This document shows, one piece after another, positions 1-9,489 of a stretch of 64,000 nt of DNA. A program made the translations under genes and the position numbers. The DNA comes from Candidatus Rubneribacter avistercoris (lineage in GTDB: Bacteria > Actinomycetota > Coriobacteriia > Coriobacteriales > Eggerthellaceae): the NCBI GenBank assembly GCA_019115845.1, contig DXCU01000003.1:1-64000 (forward strand), given 5' to 3'. The notes under the pieces were generated by a model. The model was not told the DNA's origin and ran no database searches. It saw only the letters and a list, made by a program, of their open reading frames with translations. Numbering within the stretch: the first letter of the stretch is position 1; every line of letters begins with the position of its first letter.

Positions 1-137
1 AGCGACCTGCCCTCGAGCAGGCGCGGGTAGCGCCCGCCCTCCTTGATCATCGCCTTCATGGAGCGGGCCAGCTCCACCATGTCGAGCAGCTCCTCCTTGG
101 TGAAGTCGTTGGTGTCGATGAAGTCTTTCGCGGCCAT
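1..137 (-). CDS. Ornithine/putrescine carbamoyltransferase, N-terminal part (runs off the window)
   Basis: The first 45 residues are visible, starting MAAKDFIDTNDFTKEELLDM and containing the 'YPRLLEGRSL' stretch that precedes the carbamoyl-phosphate site in ornithine and putrescine carbamoyltransferases. The enzyme moves a carbamoyl group between carbamoyl phosphate and ornithine or putrescine in the cytoplasm. AAGGAGG lies at 141-147, just before the ATG. The N-terminus is closer to what I know of putrescine carbamoyltransferases than to biosynthetic ArgF, so a catabolic (arginine deiminase or agmatine) role is likely, but the deciding residues are outside the window. Confidence 0.8.
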   Translation of the reverse strand, partial: MAAKDFIDTNDFTKEELLDMVELARSMKAMIKEGGRYPRLLEGRS

Positions 138-199
138 GCGCTTCCTCCTTTTCGGATCATGCGCGGCCGGCCCATGCCGGTCGCCCTCTTGGCGCACAG

Positions 200-290
200 C
201 ATGCAGACAGATTGCATATCTGTGAAGGAATAATGGAGATTATTTTTTCCTCGGGAAGCCTATAACCAAAATAATCTTGAAGGATTATGC
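200..290. promoter_or_regulatory. Cluster of short palindromes between the divergent carbamoyltransferase and luxR genes
   Basis: Three dyads lie in the 286-bp divergent region: acagat-N5-atctgt (207-223), aataat-N4-attatt (229-244) and ataatc-N6-gattat (271-288). They are the only AT-rich stretch here. Binding sites for an arginine-type repressor or for the adjacent LuxR protein are possible; the match to ARG-box consensus is poor, so the binder is not named. Confidence 0.4.
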
Positions 291-423
291 GAATGAACTG
301 GTGCTTTCCGGTTGCTCGAAATTGCCCGCCCAGCCCCGTCGTATCCCGTTTGCCCCGCAGGATAAAATCGCTGCGAACGGAGGAGAGATCCTGCCAGGCC
401 GACGGGTAGACGAGGGGGCGCCG

Positions 424-1392
424 ATGGAGATCGGATTCTACTTCTACACGATCCTTATCATGCTCGTCTGCATAGCGTCAGGCACCATCTCCCTTTCCGC
501 CTATTTCGTCGCGCGTCGGCGACCCCATCTTCTGGCAGTGTTCTTCTTTCTGTTCTACTTCCTCGACCTGGCCCTCATATTCCAGTACGAGTATCTGGGA
601 CAGAACGTCGATTACTCGCTGGATGCGTTCTACCTTGTCGACAACCCGGCCCTCAAGACGTTCTTCGCCTTGGGCACGCTCGAATCATTGTGGCTCATCG
701 TGTGCGACTACCTGGACGAGAGGCGGCCGATAGCGCTCTTCGCGCCCGCCGCGTGCTTTATCGCCCTCAGCGGCATCGTGGTGACGGCGCTGCCCGAGGG
801 CCCGTTCAAGCAATGGCTGTTCTACAGCCTGCGCCAGCTCTTCTTGTTCTGGTGCCTGTCCTATTCGCTGCATCGCTACCGCACGGCGACGACGGAGGTC
901 GAGAAAATACGCCTGCGCAGGCAAAGGACGCTGTTCCTTGTCACCCTCGGCCTGACGTTCTGCATCCTCGCCGAGGATGTGCTCATGATCTTGATATGGC
1001 AGCCAAACGATTCGACCGACGCCTCGCTGTTCCCTCTGTACATATCGGAGCGGAACTTCTCGGAGAATTTCCTCATGCTGGCCTTCGCCTTTTACAGCCT
1101 GCGCGAATCGGCCACAACGCTGCGGCTGCGCTTCAAAGAGCCGCCGGCCGCGAAAAGCCCGACCGTCCTCCAGCACATCGATGACCTGGCGCCCGCCTAT
1201 TGCGCACGCCACGGTCTGACCATGCGCGAACAGGAGGTGCTCGAGCTGGTGCTGCAGGGCAAGGACAACCAGAACATAGCAAGCGAGCTGCAGCTGGCGC
1301 TGGGAACGGTGAAGGCGCACGTGCACAACATCCTGAAGAAAACCGGCCACCCCGACCGCCAGGCGCTCATTCAGGATTTCTGGCGGGAATGA
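424..1392 (+). CDS. Membrane-bound LuxR-family transcriptional regulator
   Basis: A 322-residue protein. The first ~240 residues hold about seven hydrophobic segments, starting FYFYTILIMLVCIASG and ending ENFLMLAFAFYSL. The last ~65 are a LuxR/GerE helix-turn-helix (LTMREQEVLELVLQGK, then ALGTVKAHVHNILKK). The ATG at 424 is chosen because GAGGGGGC precedes it and the first membrane helix starts at once; an in-frame start at 277 would add a non-hydrophobic tail without a ribosome site. It is likely a membrane sensor that controls nearby genes, perhaps the divergent carbamoyltransferase. The ligand is unknown. Confidence 0.88.
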   Translation: MEIGFYFYTILIMLVCIASGTISLSAYFVARRRPHLLAVFFFLFYFLDLALIFQYEYLGQNVDYSLDAFYLVDNPALKTFFALGTLESLWLIVCDYLDERRPIALFAPAACFIALSGIVVTALPEGPFKQWLFYSLRQLFLFWCLSYSLHRYRTATTEVEKIRLRRQRTLFLVTLGLTFCILAEDVLMILIWQPNDSTDASLFPLYISERNFSENFLMLAFAFYSLRESATTLRLRFKEPPAAKSPTVLQHIDDLAPAYCARHGLTMREQEVLELVLQGKDNQNIASELQLALGTVKAHVHNILKKTGHPDRQALIQDFWRE

Positions 1393-1406
1393 ACCGCCCC
1401 CCGTGC

Positions 1407-1640
1407 GTGACAGGGGGTGACAGGATGATAGGTGATAGAGTGACTGAGATATTGTCACATTCGACGGACCGTGACAGGGGGACGGGGATATTGTCACATT
1501 CCAGGGCACCTTGCAACGTCGTATGACAACCGGAAATGTGACAATATCCCCGTCCCCCTGTCACTGGAATGTGACGATATCCCCGTCCCCCTGTCACGCC
1601 CGTCCCCCTGTCACGCGCGCTGTCACGGTCCCCCTGGTCA
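1407..1640. repeat. Palindromic repeat, copy A (core 1471-1564) with degenerate partial copies
   Basis: The core has a 32-nt arm starting GTGACAGGGGGACGGGGATA (1471-1502), a 29-nt spacer, and the reverse complement of that arm (1532-1564). Partial copies of the same arm lie on both sides (1407-1470 and 1565-1640). A near-identical ~95-bp unit lies at 3422-3516, on the other side of the flavoprotein gene. The form resembles REP/MITE-type repeats of the kind moved by RAYT (IS200-like) transposases; no transposase is present. Confidence 0.8.
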
Positions 1641-1670
1641 CCGCGCCCTTGCCACATCATGCGAAAATCC

Positions 1671-1710
1671 GAGGGCCGGCTGCGTACGTCCACGCATGCA
1701 GCCGGCCCTC
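1671..1710 (-). terminator. Hairpin terminator after the flavoprotein gene
   Basis: A perfect 13-bp stem (gagggccggctgc at 1671-1683, gcagccggccctc at 1698-1710) begins five bases past the stop codon of the minus-strand flavoprotein gene. It has no strong U-run. Confidence 0.6.
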
Positions 1711-1715
1711 AAGCC

Positions 1716-3365
1716 TTACCCCTGATCGCTCAGCAAGGTTCGCACGGCTATCCGCCCGAACGCCAGGCACTCGCTGATGTTGCCGGCGCCCTGGTACTTG
1801 TCGCACCATATGGAGCCGAACTCCCCTGCGGAGCACAGGTGCGGAATGGGATTGCCATCGTAATCGAGGATCCGCCCCTTCTCGTCGCGGCGCGGCCCTC
1901 CGTCGGTGTTGAGGATCTCCGGCACGCATTTGACCGCGTAGAACGGCGGGGTGTCGATGGGGACGAGCGTGTCCGCGGGACGGTGGAACCGGTCGTCCTC
2001 GCCCTTGGCCACTCCCTCGTTCCACACGGCCATGGTCTTCACGAACTCCTCGACCGGCACCCCCATCTGCTCGGCCAGCTCCTCGAAGGTGTCCGCGACG
2101 TACCCGTACCCGTCCGCGACCGGATCGACGTCGTACTCGCTCTCCGTCACCTGCGTCTGCGTCATGAGCGTGTTGCTTGAGGCGTATTGCCCCAGATAAG
2201 CGCTCTTCGCAAGCCCGTTGCTGTCGAACACGAACCACGAGATGCCGGGTTGGCGGATGGTCGCCCAATCCCCTCCCACGTTCTGATGCCCGTGGCGGCA
2301 CCCGTAGTTCAGCGACAAGTCGGTGCCGGTCCAGTCCTTGTACATCGTCGAGCCGTCCCAGTCCATGTAGTAGCGGCGTCCGTTGATGCCCACGCTGATG
2401 CCCTGGTTCTTCTTCAGCATGCGATACGGGGCCATCTCCGACTCGTCAAGCTTGATGGCGTTGTTCCAGCCCCCTGCGAAGCTGTTCATATGCCACATGT
2501 CCGCGCCCAGCTTTCCGCAGATGCGGTGCCCGTCGCCGGAGTTGCACACGGCAGCGGCCGGATGCGAGCGCGGGTACGAGAGGTAGTCCTGCTTCATGAG
2601 GTCGTCGTTCTCGAAGCCGCCGCACGCCATGACGACGCCCTTCGACGCCTTCGCGTACACGCTCTTCCCCTTGTGCTCGTACACGCCCCCCAGGACCTCC
2701 TTCGTGTCGGGATCCTGCACGAGCGCCGTCAGCGGGGCCTCCGTCAGGCGGGTGACGGCGTCGCCGTGCTCCTTGAGGGCCGCGTCGAGGAACTTCACGA
2801 CATGGGTGATGCCGTCGGGGTCCTCCTTGTTGAAGTAGATGGCCTGGGTCGATCCGGCATGTGGCAGCTCGCTCCACTCGGGATCGTTGGTCGGGTAGTC
2901 GATCAGCTGCTCATCGGTGGCGCCAAGCCCGTTGAGCCATTCCCTGTGGTGGACGATCTCGTCAACGAACGCTTGGAGCACCGCGTCGGGAGTGCCGGTG
3001 AACTCGCCACGCAGCTCTTTCATGTACTCGAAAAGGGCCTCTTTGTCCGTGCCGGTGAAGATGACCCCCGAGGAGAAGATGCTGTTGCCGCCGCCCAGCT
3101 CCGAGCTCCCCTTCTCCAGAAGCAGCGCGCGTGCGCCCTCGCCCTCGGTCGCCACGGTCAGCGCGGCCGCCATGCCCGCCGCGCCGGAGCCGACGACGAT
3201 CACGTCGAACTCCTCGTCCCATGCTATCTGGTCTGCCGAGGTTGCCGCGTCGTTTTCCGGGTTCTGCGCCGCGCAGCCCGTCGCGCCTGCCGCCAGCGCG
3301 CCCAGCGCGGCCAGCCCCGCCGCCTTGATGAAGCGCCTTCTTGTCTGCAGCAGCTTCTCGTCCAT
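1716..3365 (-). CDS. Tat-exported FAD-dependent reductase (fumarate reductase flavoprotein-like)
   Basis: A 549-residue protein of the FAD_binding_2 (fumarate/urocanate-reductase-like) family. The N-terminus has a twin-arginine signal (QTRRRFIKAAGLAALGALAA) ending in a lipobox-like GATGC, so it is probably an exported lipoprotein. The FAD Rossmann motif VVGSGAAGMAAAL is near residue 55, and the C-terminal family motif GEFGSIWCDKYQGAGNISEC is present. No haem motif is seen, so electrons must come from a partner. The start at 3365 has GGAGGGAT upstream and puts RRRF in the normal place. In this lineage such enzymes reduce organic acceptors during anaerobic respiration; the substrate is unknown. 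The divergent LuxR gene at 3712 is the likely regulator. The gene lies exactly between two copies of a palindromic repeat. Confidence 0.9.
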   Translation of the reverse strand: MDEKLLQTRRRFIKAAGLAALGALAAGATGCAAQNPENDAATSADQIAWDEEFDVIVVGSGAAGMAAALTVATEGEGARALLLEKGSSELGGGNSIFSSGVIFTGTDKEALFEYMKELRGEFTGTPDAVLQAFVDEIVHHREWLNGLGATDEQLIDYPTNDPEWSELPHAGSTQAIYFNKEDPDGITHVVKFLDAALKEHGDAVTRLTEAPLTALVQDPDTKEVLGGVYEHKGKSVYAKASKGVVMACGGFENDDLMKQDYLSYPRSHPAAAVCNSGDGHRICGKLGADMWHMNSFAGGWNNAIKLDESEMAPYRMLKKNQGISVGINGRRYYMDWDGSTMYKDWTGTDLSLNYGCRHGHQNVGGDWATIRQPGISWFVFDSNGLAKSAYLGQYASSNTLMTQTQVTESEYDVDPVADGYGYVADTFEELAEQMGVPVEEFVKTMAVWNEGVAKGEDDRFHRPADTLVPIDTPPFYAVKCVPEILNTDGGPRRDEKGRILDYDGNPIPHLCSAGEFGSIWCDKYQGAGNISECLAFGRIAVRTLLSDQG

Positions 3366-3412
3366 GTCTATCCCTCCTTGCCTCTTTTCCCTGCCGCTCT
3401 CCCGACCGTGAC

Positions 3413-3540
3413 GGGGGGGGCGTGACAGGGGGGACGGGGATATTGTCACATTCCGGGGTGCCTCGCAACGCCGTATGACAACCGGGAATGTGACAATATC
3501 CCCGTCCCCCTGTCACGCCCCCTGTCACGCCCTGTCACGC
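3413..3540. repeat. Palindromic repeat, copy B (core 3422-3516)
   Basis: A 95-bp unit almost identical to the core at 1471-1564: same arms (GTGACAGGGGGGACGGGGAT and its complement), and the spacer differs at a few bases. Short extra copies of 'cctgtcacgc' follow to 3540. It lies 56 bp upstream of the flavoprotein start, so it is in or near that gene's promoter. Confidence 0.8.
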
Positions 3541-3711
3541 CGCGAACGGCCTTGCACCGCTATCGTAGCCGCCTTTCGCCGGCGACGCGACGTCCCAAAA
3601 GAGGACGATTCCTCACAGCATGTCACCCGAAAAGGGGACTGTTCAATGTGCGGGAGAAGGAGGATATTGTACGCAGGGGGGGTCGCTGTGCAGCGGAGGG
3701 GAGGACATCTC

Positions 3712-5202
3712 ATGGCACCATCTCGGGCGTTCGCCTACGCGAAGGTCTCCATAGGGTTTTGGGGCTGGTACGGCTTCGGTTACTGGGCGAGTTCGCGGAT
3801 CTACCCGGTGTCCGCCGATCTGTGGTGGTTCAACCAGTTCGGTTTCTGCGGAATCCTCAGCCTTGCCATAGCCGCCGCGCTGATCGCCCGGAAAGGGCGC
3901 CCTTCTTGCAAGATGGTCGACTGGGTGTCGCTTGGAGCGGGCCTCACGGCGCTGTTCGCCCTCAACCAAGAGCCCCTTCTGGAAGCGGGGCTTCCCTGGC
4001 TGGTGGCGGCCGCCTTGGCGCTCGGCTTCTCCTTGTCGTGGTCCATCGTGCGATGGTGCTCCCATTACGCGACGCTCGACGCCCGGGAGAACCTGACGCT
4101 CGTCCTCTTCGGCATCATGATCGCCTCGCTCGTGAAGATATTGAGCTTCGCGCTCCCCTCCTTCCTCGTCCCCTGGCTGTTCGGCGCCATCCTCGTGACG
4201 ATGACCATCCTGCGCCGCGAGATACCGCAGAACGCCTGCCCGCAGCCCAAGGCGCAGGACCGCTACACGCTCAGAACCATCCTGCACCTGTGGCAGACCA
4301 TTTTGTCGATCGCCGCGTTCTTCGCCCTATGGTCGTTCCTCAACCAGACGTTCGCGATCAGCCTCGGCCATCTGGCCGGCGGCGACGGAGCCTCCGCCCT
4401 GCTCGCCCTGCCTCCTCAGATCATCGACATCGGGTTCAGCCTTTTCATGCTGTGGTGGACCCTTCGCAAGAAGCGGGCGGTCGACTGGACGTTCTTCTGG
4501 CAGATCGGTTACTTCCTTCTGGCGGTGGGGCTGCTCATCATCTCGTACTTCGGCGCCTCGCGCGCCGTTCAGGTCTTCTTGAGCGCCTCGGCCGAGCTTG
4601 TGTTCATGTTCCTCGTCTACTTCCTCGTGCATATCGGGAGGCGCAGCGTCTACCAGCCTGCCGTGGTCGTCGCAATCGGGTACGCGGCCATATCGCTGCT
4701 CGACTGGGCCGCAAGGGCCTTCGCGATGTACACCAGGATCGGGTTTCTCGACGCCTCCTACGCGCCGGCGTTCCTGTTCGCCATCGTGGCGATGATCGTG
4801 TTCTTCCTGCCCGCGCGCTCCCCCGGCATGCACCTTCTGACCGCCGAGCTGCAGGAGTCCGCGCAACGATCCGGCGGCATCGACGACAAGCGGTGCCGCG
4901 CGCTCGGGAAGGAGCGCGGGTTGACGCCCCGCGAGCTGGAAGTGCTCGTCTTGTTTTGCCGCGGAAGGTCGGCCCCCTACATAGCCGAGACGCTGTACCT
5001 GTCCGAGAACACCGTGAAGACCTACCGCAAGCGCATCTACCAAAAGATCGGCGTTCACGACAAGCAGGAGCTGCTCGACCTCCTTGAGCAGAGGGACGAT
5101 CAAGAGCCAAAGGCGTATCGCGCGGAGGACGCCGCCGAGCGCCGATCGGGCGAGCGGCATGATCGCCAGGACCTAGATGCCCCGGACAGACGCGCGGAGT
5201 GA
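3712..5202 (+). CDS. Membrane-bound LuxR-family transcriptional regulator
   Basis: A 496-residue protein. About 12 hydrophobic segments fill residues ~5-380, in an MFS-like layout, followed by a C-terminal LuxR helix-turn-helix (LTPRELEVLVLFCRGRSAPY, then SENTVKTYRKRIYQKIGV). A ~35-residue charged tail follows the DNA-binding domain. The ATG at 3712 has GGAGGGGAGG upstream and leads straight into the first helix; an in-frame start at 3475 would lie inside the palindromic repeat. It is divergent from the Tat flavoprotein gene, the usual arrangement for these pairs, so control of that reductase is likely. Confidence 0.9.
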   Translation: MAPSRAFAYAKVSIGFWGWYGFGYWASSRIYPVSADLWWFNQFGFCGILSLAIAAALIARKGRPSCKMVDWVSLGAGLTALFALNQEPLLEAGLPWLVAAALALGFSLSWSIVRWCSHYATLDARENLTLVLFGIMIASLVKILSFALPSFLVPWLFGAILVTMTILRREIPQNACPQPKAQDRYTLRTILHLWQTILSIAAFFALWSFLNQTFAISLGHLAGGDGASALLALPPQIIDIGFSLFMLWWTLRKKRAVDWTFFWQIGYFLLAVGLLIISYFGASRAVQVFLSASAELVFMFLVYFLVHIGRRSVYQPAVVVAIGYAAISLLDWAARAFAMYTRIGFLDASYAPAFLFAIVAMIVFFLPARSPGMHLLTAELQESAQRSGGIDDKRCRALGKERGLTPRELEVLVLFCRGRSAPYIAETLYLSENTVKTYRKRIYQKIGVHDKQELLDLLEQRDDQEPKAYRAEDAAERRSGERHDRQDLDAPDRRAE

Positions 5203-5545
5203 AGGGGCGCGGCCATCGTCCGCCAGGCGACCGCGCGCGATCTCCGGAGAAGCGAAAGCCGGCGCGCTGGAAAGGCGGCGCATCGCGCGGCGTCCCAGGT
5301 GAGCAAACCTCGCGCGGGCGCGGGCGCGGGGGCCGGCGCGGCCGGATTGCAGTGCGGCCGCGCCTTGCTGACAGTATCAACCCGGAAAGCGCCCCCGCTC
5401 GACAAGAGCGGCGGTCCGTGCGAGAATCGGAAACGATCCGGAACCGAATCGACGCCCCCGCCTTGCGCGCCATCGCGTGTCGCGCGCCGGGCACCGCGCG
5501 GCGTGCATCGTGCACTGCGCGCCGTGCGCCGCGAAAGGATGCAAC
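5203..5545. other. Intergenic stretch without a recognised gene
   Basis: 343 bases of very GC-rich sequence with short runs such as cgggcgcgggcgcgg at 5316-5330. It should hold the promoter of the acetyltransferase gene, but no convincing -35/-10 pair or terminator is visible. Confidence 0.5.
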
Positions 5546-6229
5546 ATGAACGTTCCCGGCCTCATGACCGTGCAACCCGGGCAAACCGCCCTCCTGGACA
5601 GGCTCGCCGACATGGTGGGGCTTTGCTTTCTTGAGGAGAGGTGGCATATCGCCTGGCTGTCCGCCCTCGACGTTCCCCCAAAGCGGAAACTTGCCATCAC
5701 GCGCGCGGTCATCCGGTCCGACTACCGCGCCACCGCGCCCTACGGATGCGTCCACGCGCTTCCCGACGAGGCGGGCGCGGCGAACGCCTTTTTGCGCAGC
5801 GACTTGGCCGACACGTCGTGGGAGGATGTACAGGCGCGCTCCGCCGCCCTGTTGCAAGAGGAGCTAAGCGAACGGGAGCGGGAGATCCTCAACCGACAGG
5901 CCCGGAAGCTGGAGGCCGCCTCCGACACCGATTGGCCGGCGCGGCGGATTGCAAACGGCGAGGACTACCTCTACTTCTACTCCATCGGCGTGGACCCCGC
6001 CCATCGCGGGACCGGCGCCTTCAATCGGTTGATGACGCCCTTCCTCCTGCTCGCCGACGAGCGCGGCGTGCGCGCCTGCCTGGACTGCTACTCCGACCGG
6101 CTGGAGGGGCTGTACGGCCGTTACGGCTTCAAGGTGGTCGAACGCAAAAGCGCGCCGGGCATCCGCTTGACCGAGCGCTGCATGGTGCGCGAGCCCGGCA
6201 CGCCGCTGCCGCACCGCGCCGAAGGCTAG
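5546..6229 (+). CDS. GNAT-family N-acetyltransferase
   Basis: A 227-residue protein. The C-terminal half carries the acetyl-CoA site: YFYSIGVDPAHRGTGAFNRL, in which HRGTGA is motif A, followed by LYGRYGFKVVERK, a typical motif B. The ATG at 5546 has GAAAGGA upstream. The N-terminal half has no known signature. It probably acetylates a small molecule or an N-terminal amine; the substrate is unknown and its neighbours give no clue. Confidence 0.82.
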   Translation: MNVPGLMTVQPGQTALLDRLADMVGLCFLEERWHIAWLSALDVPPKRKLAITRAVIRSDYRATAPYGCVHALPDEAGAANAFLRSDLADTSWEDVQARSAALLQEELSEREREILNRQARKLEAASDTDWPARRIANGEDYLYFYSIGVDPAHRGTGAFNRLMTPFLLLADERGVRACLDCYSDRLEGLYGRYGFKVVERKSAPGIRLTERCMVREPGTPLPHRAEG

Positions 6230-6314
6230 GCGCCCGAACGCGCCCCGCGACGGCCAAGCGCCCCGCGACGGCCAAGCTCCCGGACGCGCCCCCCGCCCCC
6301 GCCTCCGCCTTCGC

Positions 6315-7073
6315 CTACCGCTGCCAGTCCGTGGAGCCGATCGCGCCCAGCTCGAACGCCTCGCCGTCGAAGCGAAGCTCGGTGACGCTGGCGTTGGGGA
6401 TCTTCACCGGGTCGTTCACGCGCGCCGGATCCACCAGGTAGACGAGCGTCCGCACCACGAAAGAATGCGTGACCACGAGCGCGTTGCCGCCGCCGGCCGC
6501 GCGCAGGGCGGCGGCCGCCTCGCCGAAGAACCCCCGCAGACGCCGCTCTATGGCATCGAAGCGTTCCGCGCGGCCCGACGAATCGGCGGCGGCCAGCACG
6601 TCGGCCACTTCGGGCAGGCGGCGGTTGTGGTCCTCGCGCGAAAGGTCCTCCCCGAACCCCGCCGTGAGCGCCGCATGGAGAAGCTCGCCCGGCTCCCCTT
6701 CAAGGTCCCCGTAGCACCACTCGCGCAAACGCGCGTCGTGCGCGATGGGAAACGGCATGCCGGGGCACGGCGCATCGGATGAAAAGAGAAGGAACGGCTC
6801 CCGGGGCACATACTCCTCGCCGCGCGCGGCGGCGCGGGCGCCCAGAAGCTCGTCGAGCGTCTGCACGGCGCGGCCGCTGTCGCTGGAGAACGCCGCCGCG
6901 AACTCCACGTCGGCCAAGCCTCGGCCCAAGGCACGCGCCGCGCGGACGCCCTCGTCGGTGAGCGGGGTGTCGCACCAGCCCTGCACCTTGCCCATGACGT
7001 TGAACAGCGTCTCGCCGTGGCGAGCCACGTAGAAGGTCACGGAATTCGACGTTGCGCCTTGCGCGCTAGCCAC
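6315..7073 (-). CDS. Histidine phosphatase family protein (phosphoglycerate mutase-like)
   Basis: A 252-residue protein. The phosphohistidine motif FYVARHGETLFN begins near residue 14, and the second catalytic His is in ALVVTHSFVVRTL. The GTG start at 7073 overlaps the end of the ybaK-like gene by 8 bases. GGAGG at 7081-7085 supports it and it gives the usual short lead into RHGE. The family removes phosphate from sugars, cofactor precursors or proteins; its members cannot be told apart here. Overlap implies translational coupling to the upstream deacylase gene. Confidence 0.87.
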   Translation of the reverse strand: MASAQGATSNSVTFYVARHGETLFNVMGKVQGWCDTPLTDEGVRAARALGRGLADVEFAAAFSSDSGRAVQTLDELLGARAAARGEEYVPREPFLLFSSDAPCPGMPFPIAHDARLREWCYGDLEGEPGELLHAALTAGFGEDLSREDHNRRLPEVADVLAAADSSGRAERFDAIERRLRGFFGEAAAALRAAGGGNALVVTHSFVVRTLVYLVDPARVNDPVKIPNASVTELRFDGEAFELGAIGSTDWQR

Positions 7074-7548
7074 GGTCCGCCTCCGGGATTTTGCACACGT
7101 CCACCCACGTGCAAGGTGCAGAGCAGCGAGCAAGCTCGTCGGGAGAGAGCCGCACCGCGCTCGCGGCGCTGCCGGCCGCCGGGTACACCGTGTCGAACCG
7201 CCGCAGCGACTCGTCCAGGCACACCTCCACGCCCTCGTTCACGCCGAACGGGCATACGCCGCCCACGCCATGGCCGACAAGCGGCTCGGCCTCCTCGGCT
7301 TTGAGCATCTTCGCCTTGCAGCCGAAATGCGCCTTGAACTTGGGGTTGTCGATGCGCGCGTCGCCCGCCGCCACCACCAGCGCCACATGCTCGCCCACGT
7401 GGAACGAAAGCGTCTTGGCGATGCGCGCCGGCTCGCAGCCCACCGCGGCCGCCGCCAGCTCCACCGTCGCGCTCGACACCTCGAACTCGAGCACGCGCTC
7501 CTCCATGCCGAGCGCGCGCAGATGCGCCCTCGCCCTGTCGATGGACAT
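7066..7548 (-). CDS. YbaK/EbsC-type aminoacyl-tRNA deacylase
   Basis: A 160-residue protein of normal family length. YbaK-domain signatures are seen in IAKTLSFHVGEHVALVVAAG, in the PKFKAHFGCKAKML region with the key Lys, and in GHGVGGVCPFGV. Relatives clear mischarged tRNA, such as Cys-tRNA(Pro) or Ala-tRNA(Pro), in trans. GGAGG lies before the ATG. The stop overlaps the start of the phosphatase gene, so the two form an operon. Confidence 0.88.
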   Translation of the reverse strand: MSIDRARAHLRALGMEERVLEFEVSSATVELAAAAVGCEPARIAKTLSFHVGEHVALVVAAGDARIDNPKFKAHFGCKAKMLKAEEAEPLVGHGVGGVCPFGVNEGVEVCLDESLRRFDTVYPAAGSAASAVRLSPDELARCSAPCTWVDVCKIPEADRG

Positions 7549-7629
7549 GACGTTCCACCTCCTGCTTTCACCGGAAACCTGCCCAGTATAGCAAACCGGG
7601 CGATTCGGCGGACTCGCCCCGCCGCGAGC

Positions 7630-8406
<777 letters not shown>

Positions 8407-8415
8407 CTTCGGCTC

Positions 8416-9069
8416 CTAATCGTGGTAGTAGTTCAGACGCTTTTCGACGCGAGTGAGGATGATCTCGACAATGAAGTTGAACACCCAGTAGATCACGCCG
8501 GCCACCACATAGGGCACCATGCTCACCTGGGAGGCCGCTATCGCCTTCGCCTGGCTGAACATCTCCATGATGCCGAGCACGAACGCAAGCGACGTATCTT
8601 TGACGAGCGTGATAATCTCGTTGCTCATGGCGGGCAGGATGCGCTTGATCACCTGCGGCAGTACGATCTTCATGAACGTCTGCAGCCGCGAGTAGCCCAG
8701 CACCGCCGCAGCCTCGTACTGGCCGCGCGGGATGGACTGGATGCCGCTTCGGTAGATCTCGCCGAAGTAGGCCGCGTAGTTGACGATGAAGCCCACGCTG
8801 CACGCCACGTACTTCCAGTCGTTGCCCATCTGCAAACCCAGCAGATAGTACGGCCCGAACATGAGCGCCATGAGTTGCAGCATGAGCGGTGTGCCGCGCA
8901 TGACCGAGATGTAGAAGCGCGCAAGGAGCGCGAGCGGCTTGAACCGGCTCATGCGCGCGAGCGCCACCACCACGCCAAGCGGCAGCGCGCCCACGAGCGT
9001 CGTGAGGAAGATCTGCAGCGTGAACACGAATCCCGAGCCCAAAAGCTCCATCATGGTCGCGAATTCCAT
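8416..9069 (-). CDS. Polar amino-acid ABC transporter, permease
   Basis: A 217-residue HisM/GlnP-type permease with about five membrane segments. The family start is LGSGFVFTLQIFLTTLVGAL, and the EAA loop reads YEAAAVLGYSRLQTFMKIVL. The start at 9069 has AAAGGACGGG just upstream and gives the usual length; an upstream in-frame start would add an uncharged-to-basic leader without a ribosome site. It forms the membrane channel with the ATPase encoded next. Confidence 0.93.
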   Translation of the reverse strand: MEFATMMELLGSGFVFTLQIFLTTLVGALPLGVVVALARMSRFKPLALLARFYISVMRGTPLMLQLMALMFGPYYLLGLQMGNDWKYVACSVGFIVNYAAYFGEIYRSGIQSIPRGQYEAAAVLGYSRLQTFMKIVLPQVIKRILPAMSNEIITLVKDTSLAFVLGIMEMFSQAKAIAASQVSMVPYVVAGVIYWVFNFIVEIILTRVEKRLNYYHD

Positions 9070-9460
9070 GCCCGTCCTTTCTTGGAAGCTCAAAAACCTT
9101 GCCGGTTTGCAAAACTTATCGGTCCCGCAAGCCTTCCGGTTGCCAAAATCCCTGGCTCCAGAACCCAAAAACTCGCTAGTCCTCTAAGGCCGTTGGCTCC
9201 ACGGCCCCCGAACTCGCGGCTTCGCGGCCCAAAACTCCACCGGTCCATCCAAGCTCCACCGGCCCACCCAAGTCAGCGAAGGACGCTCCGGTGCCGGAGG
9301 GTGCCCCGTCATGCAGCCGGCAAACAGGCCACTAGCCCGTTTGCTCCCACGCTATGCGCCCGAGCGGGCGCGTTCTGCGCAACTCGTCTGCGCAAGGTCG
9401 CGCGAGGGCAAGCATGAAGGGGGCAAGATCCGGTGCCGGAGCGTCCCGCAACGTCAAGCG
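9070..9460. repeat. Degenerate GC-rich repeats between binding-protein and permease genes
   Basis: The ~390-base gap contains imperfect copies of short units such as 'gctccaccggccca' and 'ccaaaactccaccgg' between 9190 and 9275. No gene is seen. It lies inside a transporter operon, so the repeats would be part of the mRNA between a binding protein needed in excess and its permease. Confidence 0.4.
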
Positions 9461-9488
9461 GTTTCGCCGGCCGATGGGCCGGCGAAAC
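9461..9488 (-). terminator. Intra-operon hairpin after the binding-protein gene
   Basis: A perfect 12-bp stem, gtttcgccggcc/ggccggcgaaac, with a 4-base loop directly abuts the binding-protein stop codon. There is no U-run, so it more likely protects the upstream mRNA 3' end or partly stops transcription, giving more binding protein than permease. Confidence 0.55.
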
Positions 9489-9489
9489 T

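Noticed and set aside
9461-9488. Full terminator separating the binding protein from the rest of the transporter
   Set aside because: The stem is strong but there is no U-run, and the permease and ATPase genes have no clear promoter of their own, so it is treated as an internal hairpin.
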